Part shown: piece by piece, positions 1 to 8,665 of the stretch
How the letters are laid out: every line of letters begins with the position of its first letter
Numbering within the stretch: the stretch's first letter is position 1
DNA from: Enterococcus crotali
GTDB lineage: Bacteria > Bacillota > Bacilli > Lactobacillales > Enterococcaceae
Direction: 5' to 3'
Length of the DNA stretch: 64,000 nt
NCBI RefSeq assembly: GCF_000633635.1
Contig: NZ_AYPQ01000006.1
Location: forward strand, 1 to 64,000
Position numbers and translations under genes: made by a program
Notes under the pieces: model-generated
What the model was told of the DNA's origin: nothing
What the model saw: the letters and a program-made list of their open reading frames with translations, nothing else
The model's database searches: none

Positions 1-262
1 GAATATTGGCAACTTCACGATAGGAGAACTCACTTGTTTGATATAACTCTATCGCATTTAGCTTGAATTGAACAGAATAATTCTGATTTTGGCGTTTTCG
101 TAAAAGACCTTCTTCACCGAATTCTTGATAAGCATTGATCCACCTATGCACTTGTTCCATTGTTTTAACCCCATGCTTATTTGCTAAAGCTTGTATTCCT
201 CCTTTCCCTACCAGATATTCTTGAACAATTTTTAGTTTAAGTTCAAAGTTATATTTAGACAT
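1..262 (-). CDS. IS3 family transposase OrfA (helix-turn-helix), 3' part outside window
   Basis: The first 87 codons are visible, starting at ATG 262 with an SD (GGAGG) about 11 nt upstream. The protein begins MSKYNFELKLKIVQEYLVGK and has the N-terminal helix-turn-helix of IS150-type OrfA proteins, including QALANKHGV and VHRWINAYQEFG, followed by a second helical repeat (KLNAIELY, SYREVANI). OrfA binds the IS ends and is normally joined to the DDE-domain OrfB by -1 frameshifting; OrfB would lie further left. The family call rests on the protein and on the adjoining terminal repeat. Confidence 0.8.
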   Translation of the reverse strand, partial: MSKYNFELKLKIVQEYLVGKGGIQALANKHGVKTMEQVHRWINAYQEFGEEGLLRKRQNQNYSVQFKLNAIELYQTSEFSYREVANI

Positions 263-319
263 AAAAATACCGACCTCCAAAAAATTAGATTTTTGGTCTA
301 ACTTTTTGGGGTCGGTTCA
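1..319 (-). mobile_element. IS3 family (IS150-like) insertion sequence, one end, cut by the window edge
   Basis: The segment holds the start of a transposase OrfA and, beyond it, a terminal sequence that reads TGAACCGACCCCAAAAAG on the minus strand and continues with TTAGACC, ending at base 319. A TG start followed by a C-rich CCGACCCC block and an AGTTAGAC segment is the usual end of IS150-group elements. The other end lies left of the window, so length, intactness and target duplication cannot be judged. The outer end is 122 bp upstream of the transporter gene at 442. Confidence 0.8.
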
Positions 320-360
320 CTTCTATTACAGGGCAATCTCTCTTTTTTGTTGGCTTTTGC

Positions 361-389
361 TTTACACTTGATAATTTAGTCTTTTTAAA
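361..389 (+). promoter_or_regulatory. Candidate promoter of the SLC13-type permease
   Basis: TTTACA at 361-366 and TTTAAA at 384-389 are separated by 17 bp and lie 53 bp before the ATG. The match to the consensus is only moderate. Confidence 0.35.
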
Positions 390-441
390 GTAAATTTGAA
401 CAGTCTTCAGAATATCGTTTCCTAAAAAGGAGTGCTGCTAA

Positions 442-1545
442 ATGAAACGATTATACACTTTTTTTACCGATGATTTATTATTTTCACTTTCGCTTCTGGT
501 TGCTATCATCAGTTGTGCATTTGGTCGATTCTCTTTAGACTCAATTGATTTTAAAGTTATTTTTTGTTTATTGGGTTTGATGCTTTTGGTAAAAAATTTT
601 GAAAAACTAGGGATTCTGACTTATTTTGCTGATAAGATGATCGATTATTCTGCTAACACCCGTGGTTTAATTCGAAATATTGTGCTCTTATCCTTCATTA
701 GTTCTATGATTTTGACGAATGATGTCGCAATACTTACGTTAATGCCGATTTACTTAACGATCATCAAAAAATTTCCGGAAATGGAAAATAAGATTTTTGG
801 GGCCGTATTACTGATTGTTGCGGCAAATTTAGGGAGTAGTTTTTTCCCCTTTGGGAATCCACAAAATCTCTTTTTATTTTCTTATTATTCTCTTTCCACA
901 TTGACTTTTTTTAAGTGGTCTATCGTGCTACTCTTTTCTTCAATTTTGTTTTTATTGGTTTCTTTCCTGTTTATAAAGAAAAGAATGATTCCAACACAGC
1001 ATACTTCGATTCCAACAATCAATAAAAATAAAACAGTTTTCTTAAGTATGGTTGGAGGTTTCATTCTTTTGGGTATTTTTAATGCCCTACCTTATTTTAT
1101 TGTCATTCCAATTGCGGTGATAATCCTCACTGTTTATGATAAATATTTGCTTACACAACTTGACTATAAATTGTTAGGAACGTTCATTTTTTTCTTTATC
1201 GCCGTTGGAAATTTTGCACAAGTAGAATTACTTTCTTCGTTTATAAAGGTACAATTTACAACAAGTAGTCGAACATTTTTTGGCAGCATTCTAGTTAGTC
1301 AGATTATTAGTAATGTTCCTGCAGCCATTTTGATTGCGCCATTTACCGATCAATCTCAAGCACTTTTTTGGGGTGTGAATGTTGGCGGTTTAGGAACCAT
1401 TATTGCTTCTTTAGCTAATTTGATCGGGTTCAAATTGTATAAAGCGTACTATCCTACTCAATCAAAAGCGTTTCTTTGGCAGTTTTCAGCTGTGAATTTC
1501 GTATTTTTACTCTTCTTTCTTTTATTTTTTGCTTTTATACTATAA
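442..1545 (+). CDS. SLC13/ArsB-NhaD family permease
   Basis: A 367-aa integral membrane protein with about ten hydrophobic segments. The ion-transporter superfamily signatures are visible: MILTNDVAIL near residue 90 and GNPQNLFLF near residue 140, the two halves of the substrate/cation site in SLC13, CitM and ArsB/NhaD transporters. An SD (AAGGAG) precedes the ATG by 9 nt. It is a single-gene unit closed by a strong hairpin at 1544-1590. An IS end lies 122 bp upstream, so its expression may be affected by IS promoters. The substrate (dicarboxylate, Na+/H+ or oxyanion) cannot be told from sequence. Confidence 0.8.
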   Translation: MKRLYTFFTDDLLFSLSLLVAIISCAFGRFSLDSIDFKVIFCLLGLMLLVKNFEKLGILTYFADKMIDYSANTRGLIRNIVLLSFISSMILTNDVAILTLMPIYLTIIKKFPEMENKIFGAVLLIVAANLGSSFFPFGNPQNLFLFSYYSLSTLTFFKWSIVLLFSSILFLLVSFLFIKKRMIPTQHTSIPTINKNKTVFLSMVGGFILLGIFNALPYFIVIPIAVIILTVYDKYLLTQLDYKLLGTFIFFFIAVGNFAQVELLSSFIKVQFTTSSRTFFGSILVSQIISNVPAAILIAPFTDQSQALFWGVNVGGLGTIIASLANLIGFKLYKAYYPTQSKAFLWQFSAVNFVFLLFFLLFFAFIL

Positions 1546-1590
1546 AAAAATTCGACACACAACGATCAGTCACTGTGTGTCGAATTTTTT
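1544..1590. terminator. Bidirectional terminator between the permease and trhO
   Basis: TTCGACACACA and TGTGTGTCGAA form the stem, flanked by A and T runs on the two sides, so it can serve both converging genes. Confidence 0.85.
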
Positions 1591-1600
1591 ATTTTAGCGA

Positions 1601-2542
1601 TTAATTTGCAATTGCTTCAAGTCTAGCTTTTACATCTTGTTCTGAAAGTTCGTTTCTCATCACATAGCGATTGGCAGGATGATGACGACATTCATCTGAA
1701 CAACTACCGAGGTATTTAGCTTCATTTTCTTCGGATGCTAAAATTTGTTTATTACAGAATGGGTTAGCACAGTTGATGTAACGTTCGCAAGGTGTTCCGT
1801 CAAACCAATCTTTTCCGATGATTTTTTTATCAACATGATTGATTTCAACACTGATTCGCTCATCAAAGACATACATTTTGCCATCCCATAGCTCGCCTCG
1901 TGTCTCTGGGTCTTTTCCGTAAACCGCGATACCGCCATGAAGCTGAGAAACATCTTCAAAGCCTTCTTTCATCAACCAGCCAGAAAACTTCTCACAGCGA
2001 ATACCACCAGTACAATAAGTCACAACTTTTTTATCCATAAACTGCTCTTTGTTCTCTCTGATCCATTGCGGCAATTCTCTAAAGTTACGAATATCCGGAC
2101 GAACTGCTCCTCTAAAATGACCTAAATCAAATTCATAATCATTTCTAGCATCGATCACAACGGTATTTTCATCCAGCAAAGCTTCTCTAAATTCAGCCGG
2201 CTCTAAATATTTTCCAGTTATTTCTAGCGGATTTACATCTTCTTCCAAGCTTAAAGAAACTAGTTCTTTTCTAGGACGGACAAACATTTTATGAAACGCA
2301 TTTTCTGGTACTTCATCAATTTTGAAATAAGTATCTTTAAAACGCTCATCAGCCAGCATTGCTTCCATATAGGCATCCGTATCAGCAATCGTTCCGGAAA
2401 GCGTACCGTTGATCCCTTCTGTTGCAACTAAAATTCTTCCCTTTAAGTTCAACGACTTACAAAAAGCTAAGTGCTCCTTTGCAAATTCTTCAGGGTTTTC
2501 AATCGTCGTATATTTATAATAAAGTAATACGCGGTAGTCCAT
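1601..2542 (-). CDS. trhO: tRNA uridine(34) hydroxylase TrhO (rhodanese-related, UPF0176)
   Basis: A 313-aa protein of the YceA/TrhO family, which hydroxylates uridine 34 of tRNAs on the way to 5-methoxy- or carboxymethoxyuridine. The sequence shows the N-terminal domain (residues 1-100), a rhodanese domain at about 110-215 with the active-site loop [10 protein letters not shown] (catalytic Cys177), and a C-terminal Cys-rich segment ([15 protein letters not shown], then CSDEC) that probably binds metal. Length matches Gram-positive members. It stands alone and converges on the permease gene. SD GGAGAAAG precedes the ATG. Confidence 0.92.
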   Translation of the reverse strand: MDYRVLLYYKYTTIENPEEFAKEHLAFCKSLNLKGRILVATEGINGTLSGTIADTDAYMEAMLADERFKDTYFKIDEVPENAFHKMFVRPRKELVSLSLEEDVNPLEITGKYLEPAEFREALLDENTVVIDARNDYEFDLGHFRGAVRPDIRNFRELPQWIRENKEQFMDKKVVTYCTGGIRCEKFSGWLMKEGFEDVSQLHGGIAVYGKDPETRGELWDGKMYVFDERISVEINHVDKKIIGKDWFDGTPCERYINCANPFCNKQILASEENEAKYLGSCSDECRHHPANRYVMRNELSEQDVKARLEAIAN

Positions 2543-2780
2543 TGTATCTTTCTCCTTTTTCTTAGAGACTGTTTTGCTATCTCCATAATAACTGTACAGT
2601 CCTCATTTTGTCTTCATACATAACAAGTATATAAAAAAAGAATTAAGGAAAGCGAACTATTTGCTTGTGGAATAGTGCACATAAAAAGAAAATAAAAGAA
2701 ACCATTTAGACCTCGAATAACCAAGCAGCTCCTTTTTACATCACACATTCCACGTGTTGTACAGCAGAATCACCAAATTC

Positions 2781-2820
2781 AAAAAAAACGCCTAAGCTTT
2801 CCAAAAAGGAAAGCTTAGGC
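2781..2820 (-). terminator. Intrinsic terminator of the VOC-protein gene
   Basis: On the minus strand GCCTAAGCTTTCC pairs with GGAAAGCTTAGGC over a TTTTT loop and is followed by a T8 tract. Confidence 0.9.
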
Positions 2821-2840
2821 AGTCAGTATAAATTAACTTC

Positions 2841-3212
2841 TTATTGGCCAGATACCGCAAAATAATTCTCATCATTATCAGCAAAGTTGAAAACCAAGCC
2901 AGTTGGTAACTGAACTAGCTCGCCAACACGTACACCAGCATCTTTCATTTTTTTGTATAATTCCATGACATCATCAGCAAAAAACATTAATGATGGCGTA
3001 TTTCCAGCAACTTCTGGTGAATGTTGTTGGATAAATTCTAAATCGTATAACACGATCATTGTTTCTGCAGTTTCACTTGGTGCAATCTCCACAACAAGTG
3101 TGCCGTCAACTGCGTCTCTTTCTTTTTCTACAAAGCCGATTTTTTGCCAGAACTTGCTTGATTCCTCTACATTAGTTACATATAACATAATTTTGATTTG
3201 ATTTGTGAACAT
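2841..3212 (-). CDS. VOC family (glyoxalase/bleomycin-resistance fold) protein
   Basis: A single VOC module of about 123 aa: beta-strand start KIMLYVTNVEESSKFWQKIG, a central MIVLYDLEF strand and the C-terminal FADDVMELYKKMKDAGV / FNFADNDENYFAV half. Proteins of this fold bind a metal or small ligand, and the substrate is not predictable here. The start at 3212 is chosen because GAGGAG lies 6 nt upstream; an ATG five codons earlier overlaps that SD. Monocistronic, with its own terminator. Confidence 0.8.
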   Translation of the reverse strand: MFTNQIKIMLYVTNVEESSKFWQKIGFVEKERDAVDGTLVVEIAPSETAETMIVLYDLEFIQQHSPEVAGNTPSLMFFADDVMELYKKMKDAGVRVGELVQLPTGLVFNFADNDENYFAVSGQ

Positions 3213-3330
3213 ATTTTTGCTCCTCATCTCTTTTTTCTATTTTAAAATAAATCCTTTTTCAGTATATACTTTTTATGATAGCGTATGGTAAGATTTATGA
3301 AAATAAATTTGCTTCAAAAAGGAGAAACAA

Positions 3331-4140
3331 ATGAAATTAACTGTTTTGGTAGATAATAATGTCTATATTGATCATTATTATCTTGGTGAACCAGCATTGT
3401 CTTTTTATATAGAGGATGGTGATGAAAAAATTCTTTTTGATACAGGATACAGTGATGTTTTTATAAAAAATGCAGACTTACTTACTATCGATTTAAGTCA
3501 AGTCACAAAATTGGCACTATCACATGGTCACAATGATCATACAGGTGGCTTAACTATGATTTCCAGTATCTTTACAAAGCAAAAGCCGCAAATTATAGCG
3601 CACCCCCTCACTTTTTGCCCTAAAAAAGAAGAAGAATTGATAATAGGTTCGTCTGTAACCAAGGAAGAACTTCAAACAAGCTACGATCTACTTCTTACAA
3701 AAGAGCCTGTTAAACTTTCTCAAAATATTACATTTCTTGGTGAAATCCCTGAATTAGTAACGTTTGAACCTCGTAAACAAGTAGGCGAAACAAAATTATC
3801 GACGGCCTTTACACCAGATTATGTTCTAGATGACTCAGCACTCGTTTTTGAAGGTCATGATGGTCTTTCTATTATCACAGGCTGTTCTCACAGCGGTATC
3901 AGCAATATTTGTGAATATGCAAAACAAGTGACTGGGATTCAAACTATCAAACGTGTCATTGGCGGTTTTCACTTAGTTGAGGTTGATTCACAGTTAGATA
4001 AAACAATCGAATACTTTATAGATAATCAAATCGAAACACTATATCCTTGCCATTGTGTTTCCTTTCAAGCTAAAGCTGAAATTCATTATCAAATTCCAAT
4101 TGAAGAAGTCGGCGTTGGTTTGCAACTGGAGTGGGATTAA
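3331..4140 (+). CDS. MBL-fold metallo-hydrolase
   Basis: A 269-aa metallo-beta-lactamase-fold protein with the metal-binding motif SHGHNDHTGG at about residues 65-74, a later GCSHSGISN and a C-terminal YPCHC. This arrangement is that of the group annotated as 7,8-dihydropterin-6-methyl-4-(beta-D-ribofuranosyl)-aminobenzene-5'-phosphate synthase-like hydrolases. It is cytoplasmic (no signal peptide). SD AAGGAG precedes the ATG by 8 nt. The physiological substrate is unknown. Confidence 0.85.
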   Translation: MKLTVLVDNNVYIDHYYLGEPALSFYIEDGDEKILFDTGYSDVFIKNADLLTIDLSQVTKLALSHGHNDHTGGLTMISSIFTKQKPQIIAHPLTFCPKKEEELIIGSSVTKEELQTSYDLLLTKEPVKLSQNITFLGEIPELVTFEPRKQVGETKLSTAFTPDYVLDDSALVFEGHDGLSIITGCSHSGISNICEYAKQVTGIQTIKRVIGGFHLVEVDSQLDKTIEYFIDNQIETLYPCHCVSFQAKAEIHYQIPIEEVGVGLQLEWD

Positions 4141-4180
4141 AAAGAAGGTAAGTCTCTTGTAGGAGACTTACCTTCTTTTT
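4141..4180. terminator. Bidirectional terminator between the MBL hydrolase and tcyP
   Basis: AGAAGGTAAGTCTC and GAGACTTACCTTCT form a perfect stem with a 6-nt loop, A run on the left and T run on the right. Confidence 0.9.
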
Positions 4181-4217
4181 ATTTGAACTCTCTTGGGGAA
4201 GAGAAGTGAATCACTTT

Positions 4218-5609
4218 TTAAGCATTTTCTTCAATCACTAGACTGCTATCATTCAGCACATCACGGTCTAACTCTTTGATTCGTGCACTAGTCACGATTC
4301 CCGCTACCATACTGTCACTAACGTTAACAGCCGTTCTGGCCATATCGATCAATGGTTCTACAGAAATAACCAATCCAACGATCGCTACAGGTAAGTTCAT
4401 TGCACCCAACACGATCAATGAAGCAAATGTTGCTCCACCACCGACACCAGCTACACCAAACGAACTGATTGTTACGATTGCAACTAACATCAAAATAAAT
4501 TCTAAACTAAAGACATTGATTCCAACAGTTGGTGCAACGATTGTAGCCAACATAGCCGGATAAACCCCAGCACAACCATTTTGTCCAATTGACATACCAA
4601 AACTTGCAGCAAAGTTTGCTGTAGCATCATCAACACCTAAAGCTTTTGTTTGTGTTTCAATATTTAGAGGCATTGCTCCTGCACTTGATCTTGAAGTAAA
4701 AGCAAAACTCAACACTGGAAACGATTTTTTCAAATAGTTTACAGGATTTACTTTGACTGCCATCAAGATTACTAAGTGAACCAGCATTACAATGATCAAT
4801 GCGGTATAAGAAGCGAATACAAATTTTCCTAAGTTAAGGATCGCATTATAATCACTTGTCGCAACAACATTCGTCATCAACGCTAAAACCCCATAAGGTG
4901 TCAAACGTAAAACCAATGTCACGATACGCATCGTGATTTTATAAAGACTGTCGATCAAGTTTGCAAAAAATTCTGCTTCTTTCGGTGCTTTTCTTTTAAT
5001 ACCTAAGTAGGCAATCCCAACGAATGCAGCAAAAATCACCACGCCAATCGTACTAGTTGGACGAGTACCGGCAAAATCTGCAAAAACATTTTTAGGAATA
5101 AAAGATAAAATTTGTTGAGGAATCGATAGGTTTTCAACGGTTTCCTGTCGTGTCGCAAGTTCTGCGATCCGTGCCGTTTCTGCCGTTCCTTCTGTAAATT
5201 TCGCACCTTGTAGTCCAAACAATAATGTTGTTCCAATTCCAACTAAAGCTGCTATAGCCGTTGTTCCTAACAAGGTTGCCAGGACAGTAAAGCTAATTTT
5301 TCCAACTTGCTTGGATTCTTTCATCTTAGTAAATGCTCCTACGATAGAAACAAAAACCAAGGGGATTACGAGCATTTGTAAAAATGCTACATATCCATTA
5401 CCTACAATACCGATCCATTCCATTGCTTGCGTTGTGACTTTGTCTTGGGTACCGAATGCGAATTGAATAATTGCACCTAACACAATACCGACACCTAATG
5501 CGGCAAACACACGAGTTGAAAACTTATAGTGTTTTGCTTGCATACGATAAAAGACGTATAACACTGCAAGAAATGCAAGGACCACTAAAACAGTGATGAG
5601 TGTTGTCAT
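4218..5609 (-). CDS. tcyP: L-cystine/dicarboxylate symporter, TcyP (YdjN) type
   Basis: A 463-aa Na+-coupled symporter of the DAACS family, the same length as Bacillus TcyP. About ten membrane segments are visible. The conserved SFAFTSRSSAGAMPLNIET region (HP1 loop) and the SSFGVAGVGGGATFAS region (HP2) are the substrate-binding re-entrant loops, and TcyP proteins share this form. The start at 5609 (MTTLITVLVV) follows TTAGGAGGG by 6 nt; a longer frame to 5684 has no SD. Single gene. Function (high-affinity cystine uptake) is inferred from family. Confidence 0.85.
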   Translation of the reverse strand: MTTLITVLVVLAFLAVLYVFYRMQAKHYKFSTRVFAALGVGIVLGAIIQFAFGTQDKVTTQAMEWIGIVGNGYVAFLQMLVIPLVFVSIVGAFTKMKESKQVGKISFTVLATLLGTTAIAALVGIGTTLLFGLQGAKFTEGTAETARIAELATRQETVENLSIPQQILSFIPKNVFADFAGTRPTSTIGVVIFAAFVGIAYLGIKRKAPKEAEFFANLIDSLYKITMRIVTLVLRLTPYGVLALMTNVVATSDYNAILNLGKFVFASYTALIIVMLVHLVILMAVKVNPVNYLKKSFPVLSFAFTSRSSAGAMPLNIETQTKALGVDDATANFAASFGMSIGQNGCAGVYPAMLATIVAPTVGINVFSLEFILMLVAIVTISSFGVAGVGGGATFASLIVLGAMNLPVAIVGLVISVEPLIDMARTAVNVSDSMVAGIVTSARIKELDRDVLNDSSLVIEENA

Positions 5610-5782
5610 TTTTTTCCCTCCTAAATTTAAGTTAAATGACAAGTACATCAAAGGAAGTAAAGGTTCCCGGGGATCATTCTTCAATCATCCGCCCTAAAAA
5701 TAAAATCAATTCATTTTCAGTGATAGGTCTATTGTACCTGATTTGAAAGGCTGAGGGGTATTATTTTGTTTGTATAATGATA

Positions 5783-5825
5783 AAAAAAAGAGTTTGTGAT
5801 AGTCAAAAACTATCACAAACTCTTT
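5783..5825 (-). terminator. Terminator of the DUF1149 gene
   Basis: AGAGTTTGTGATAGT and ACTATCACAAACTCT form a 15-bp stem. On the minus strand it is followed by a T8 tract. Confidence 0.9.
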
Positions 5826-5836
5826 GATTTAAATAT

Positions 5837-6223
5837 TTATTCAGCTGCTGATTGGAAATTTAATTGAATACCTGGCTTGTCTAAAGCAATTTCAGTAACT
5901 TCATAGGCCATGCGTTGTACGATATCGAACAATGGGCTAACCAGCTCATCCACTTCTTCTTGTGTGATATCTTCTTGTGTTTCAATTTTGTGATTGATGA
6001 TATGATTGATTTGGCTAACTGAACCTGATAGTAAATATTCTTCAAAAACTAAGCGAAACTCTAAACGAGCGGCGATAATTGAGTTTTCCTTTGGATAGTT
6101 TTCATCTGTTGATTCAATTGGTGAAAAGCCCACTCTAAGATCCGTTTCTACTTCTTCCATATCTTGTGTGCGCATATCATAGTGAAAAGCCTCTACCACT
6201 TCTTGTTGACGTTTTATTTCCAT
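5837..6223 (-). CDS. DUF1149 family protein
   Basis: A 128-aa acidic cytoplasmic protein resembling the DUF1149 family of streptococci and enterococci, which has a SecB-like fold. It has alternating strands (EVETDLRVGFSPIE, AARLEFRLVFEEYLLSG) and a C-terminal helix (VDELVSPLFDIVQRMAYEV). No catalytic motif is visible and the role is unknown. It is monocistronic, has its own terminator, and is separated from the PFL gene by about 135 bp. Confidence 0.75.
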   Translation of the reverse strand: MEIKRQQEVVEAFHYDMRTQDMEEVETDLRVGFSPIESTDENYPKENSIIAARLEFRLVFEEYLLSGSVSQINHIINHKIETQEDITQEEVDELVSPLFDIVQRMAYEVTEIALDKPGIQLNFQSAAE

Positions 6224-6359
6224 GAATTAAAATCTCCCTTTTTTTAAGTTCAATAATTATTATTGAGATCCAGTTGGTACTGGGCAAAACATAGTCTATC
6301 TATGGTTTTTATTATACCACACATCTTTTTATCACAAATACTCATAGACTCTTTTTAAT

Positions 6360-7703
6360 CTAATTTTTAAATGAATGGATCGGCGCAGGAATACGTCCAC
6401 CGCGAAGGATAAAGTCAGTCGATGCGTAATCGTTCACTTTCATAACCGGCGCCCTACCAAGTAAACCACCAAATTCGACCATATCACCAACTTTTGTCCC
6501 CTCAGCTGGTATGATTCTTACAGCAGTTGTTTTATGATTGATCACACCGATCGCGGCTTCATCCGCAATCATGGCGGCAATTGTTTCAGCTGATGTTTCA
6601 CCTGGTATAGCAACCATATCTAAACCAACAGAACAAATTGCTGTCATTGCTTCTAATTTTTCTAGATTCAGTGCACCATTATTAACTGCATCGATCATGC
6701 CAGCATCTTCTGAAACAGGAATAAACGCACCTGATAATCCCCCAACATGATTACAAGCCATCACGCCGCCTTTTTTTACAGCATCATTCAGCAACGCTAA
6801 AGCAGCTGTTGTACCATGAGTTCCTACACTTTCCAAGCCCATTTCTTCTAAAATATAAGCAACACTATCTCCTACCGCTGGAGTGGGTGCTAAGGATAGG
6901 TCAACGATTCCAAAAGGAACATTTAAACGCTCCGACGCTATTTTTCCAACTAATTGGCCCATTCTAGTGATTTTAAATGCGGTTTGTTTGACGACTTCAG
7001 CTACAACATCAAAAGGTTCTCCTTTGACTTTTTCCAGTGCACGTTTAACAACACCAGGTCCACTGACTCCTACATTGATCACACAATCTGCTTCTCCAAC
7101 ACCATGAAATGCGCCTGCCATGAACGGATTATCTTCCACAGCATTGGCGAATACTACTAATTTCGCACAGCCCATATCAGACTTTGCGGCAGTTTCTTTG
7201 ATTACATATCCCATATGACGAACAGCATCCATATTGATTCCTGCTTTGGTTGAGCCGATGTTTACTGAAGAGCAAACAAATTCTGTTTCAGCTAGTGCCT
7301 GAGGAATTGAATTGATCAAGATCTCATCTCCATGTTGGTAGCCTTTTTCAACTAATGCACTAAATCCTCCAATAAAATTGACACCTACAGCCTGCGCTGC
7401 TTTATCCAATGCTTTAGCATATTTTACATAATCCTTATCTGAACTTGCAGCGGCAATAATTCCAATCGGCGTTACAGAGATTCGTTTATTGATGATCGGT
7501 ATCCCATATTCAGATTCAATTTCTTCTCCAACGTTAACTAAATTTTTCGCTAAACGAGTAATCTTATCATAAATTTTTTGGCAAGCACGATCACTGTCGC
7601 TATCAATACAATCTAGTAATGAGATCCCCATTGTAATAGTTCTAATATCCAAATTTTCTTCTTCGATCATGCGGATAGTTTCTAAAATCTGATTCGTTTC
7701 CAA
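6360..7703 (-). CDS. PFL family protein (UPF0210, DUF711)
   Basis: A 447-aa protein of the UPF0210/DUF711 family, recognised by [20 protein letters not shown] at the start and by the glycine-rich [35 protein letters not shown] and [15 protein letters not shown] segments. The fold is related to pyruvate-formate lyase, but no glycyl-radical loop is evident; the biochemical role is unknown. The start is TTG (7703), 7 nt after AGGAGG. It follows an ACT-domain gene on the same strand, the usual pairing for this family, with a tandem hairpin element between the two genes. Confidence 0.88.
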   Translation of the reverse strand: METNQILETIRMIEEENLDIRTITMGISLLDCIDSDSDRACQKIYDKITRLAKNLVNVGEEIESEYGIPIINKRISVTPIGIIAAASSDKDYVKYAKALDKAAQAVGVNFIGGFSALVEKGYQHGDEILINSIPQALAETEFVCSSVNIGSTKAGINMDAVRHMGYVIKETAAKSDMGCAKLVVFANAVEDNPFMAGAFHGVGEADCVINVGVSGPGVVKRALEKVKGEPFDVVAEVVKQTAFKITRMGQLVGKIASERLNVPFGIVDLSLAPTPAVGDSVAYILEEMGLESVGTHGTTAALALLNDAVKKGGVMACNHVGGLSGAFIPVSEDAGMIDAVNNGALNLEKLEAMTAICSVGLDMVAIPGETSAETIAAMIADEAAIGVINHKTTAVRIIPAEGTKVGDMVEFGGLLGRAPVMKVNDYASTDFILRGGRIPAPIHSFKN

Positions 7704-7725
7704 ACAATTTCCTCCTAAATTTAAA

Positions 7726-7957
7726 AGCTAAAAGAGCTCGCTCAACTTCGAACGGAAAATAGAAAAAAATGACTGGGGCGCTCTTTTGCCACAATTATTT
7801 TTTGTCTTTTTCCCGAGAAGTTCGCTCTTGAAGCTGGATAATAGTTAAAGCTAAAAGAGCTCACTCAACTTCGAATGGAAAATAGAAAAAAATGAGGGTG
7901 GCGCTCTTTGCCACAATTATTTTTTATCTTTTTCCCGAGAAGTTCGCTCTTGAAGCT
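7726..7957 (-). repeat. Tandem pair of ~110-nt hairpin elements in the PFL 5' region (copies A1, A2)
   Basis: Two near-identical units, 7726-7835 and 7849-7957, run from AGCT to AGCT. On the minus strand each folds into one long imperfect hairpin: outer stem AGCTTCAAGAGC with GCTCTTTTAGCT, then GAACTTC with GAAGTTG, an A/T-rich middle stem, and in copy A2 an apical GTGGC-AAAGAGC-GCCAC hairpin. The proximal unit ends 14 nt before AGGAGG in the string AGCTTTTAAATTTAGGAGGAA. The same architecture occurs at 8280-8509 and 31966-32188. Confidence 0.85.
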
Positions 7958-7987
7958 GAATAATACAAAAGTTCACACAATTGTGTA

Positions 7988-8257
7988 CTATAATTTATGC
8001 ATAACATTGAAGATCTCTTCATTTTGAATACTGATCGTCACACCTAGTTTTTCACTTAAAGTGTTTAGCTCAGAACGAATCATTTCAAAATCATTTTTGC
8101 CTTGAGAAATTTCTAATACCATCATCATCGTAAAATAGCTGTCCATGATGGTTTGAGAGACATCGATAATATTCATATCCAATTCAGCTAACTTTTGACT
8201 CACTCCTGCAATGATTCCTACTTTGTCTTTACCAATTACAGTCAATACTGCGCGCAT
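7988..8257 (-). CDS. ACT domain-containing protein (UPF0237)
   Basis: An 89-aa single ACT domain beginning MRAVLTVIGKDKVGIIAGVS, with the glycine-containing first loop typical of amino-acid-binding ACT modules and a second strand DSYFTMMMVLEIS. The family (UPF0237, related to the GcvR N-terminal half) is usually encoded just before UPF0210, as here. It probably senses an amino acid and affects the PFL partner, but that is inference. Start 8257 is fixed by AGGAGG 7 nt upstream. The upstream leader carries a second tandem hairpin pair. Confidence 0.88.
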   Translation of the reverse strand: MRAVLTVIGKDKVGIIAGVSQKLAELDMNIIDVSQTIMDSYFTMMMVLEISQGKNDFEMIRSELNTLSEKLGVTISIQNEEIFNVMHKL

Positions 8258-8279
8258 ATAATTTCCTCCTAAATTTAAA

Positions 8280-8509
8280 AGCTGAAAGAGCATGGTCAAC
8301 CTCGAATGGAAAATAGGAAAAAATGACTGGGGCGTTCTTAGCCTCTTTCATTTTTTATCTTTTTCCCGAGAGGTTTGCTCTTGAAGCTAGATAATATAAA
8401 AGCTGAAAGAGCATGGTCAACCTCGATTGGAAAATAGGAAAAAATGACTGGGGCGCTCTTGGCCTCTTTCATTTTTTATCTTTTTCCCGAGAGGTTTGCT
8501 CTTGAAGCT
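8280..8509 (-). repeat. Tandem pair of ~110-nt hairpin elements in the ACT-gene 5' UTR (copies B1, B2)
   Basis: Units at 8280-8388 and 8401-8509 are nearly identical to each other and diverged from the A pair. The stems are kept with different bases: outer AGCTTCAAGAGCA with TGCTCTTTCAGCT, next AACCTC with GAGGTT (in the A pair GAACTTC with GAAGTTG). The downstream unit ends at the same AAATTTAGGAGGAA ribosome site. They lie inside the transcript from the promoter at 8545-8574. Confidence 0.85.
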
Positions 8510-8544
8510 AGACTATGCTTTTCAATCCTAAATAAGTTTTTCCT

Positions 8545-8574
8545 ATTATAGCATAATTTGTTCATTTATTAACA
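8545..8574 (-). promoter_or_regulatory. Promoter of the ACT-PFL operon
   Basis: On the minus strand TGTTAA and TATAAT are 18 bp apart, and the -10 box carries an extended TGC element. The expected start point puts both B hairpin units in the leader RNA. Confidence 0.6.
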
Positions 8575-8630
8575 AAAAACAAGAACATACAATTTTAAAA
8601 AGTAGTGAATGTTCGTTTTTTTTCATCCAC

Positions 8631-8661
8631 AAAAAACTTCTGAGATTTTCCCAGAAGTTTT
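8631..8661 (-). terminator. Terminator of the zinc-ribbon membrane protein gene
   Basis: AAAACTTCTG pairs with CAGAAGTTTT; the minus-strand transcript ends in T6. Confidence 0.8.
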
Positions 8662-8665
8662 CCAC

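Noticed and set aside
7726-8509. T-box or amino-acid riboswitch upstream of the ACT/PFL genes
   Set aside because: No T-box consensus (AGGGUGGNACCGCG-like) and no terminator/antiterminator pair before the genes; the tandem hairpins do not match known riboswitch classes I can recall.
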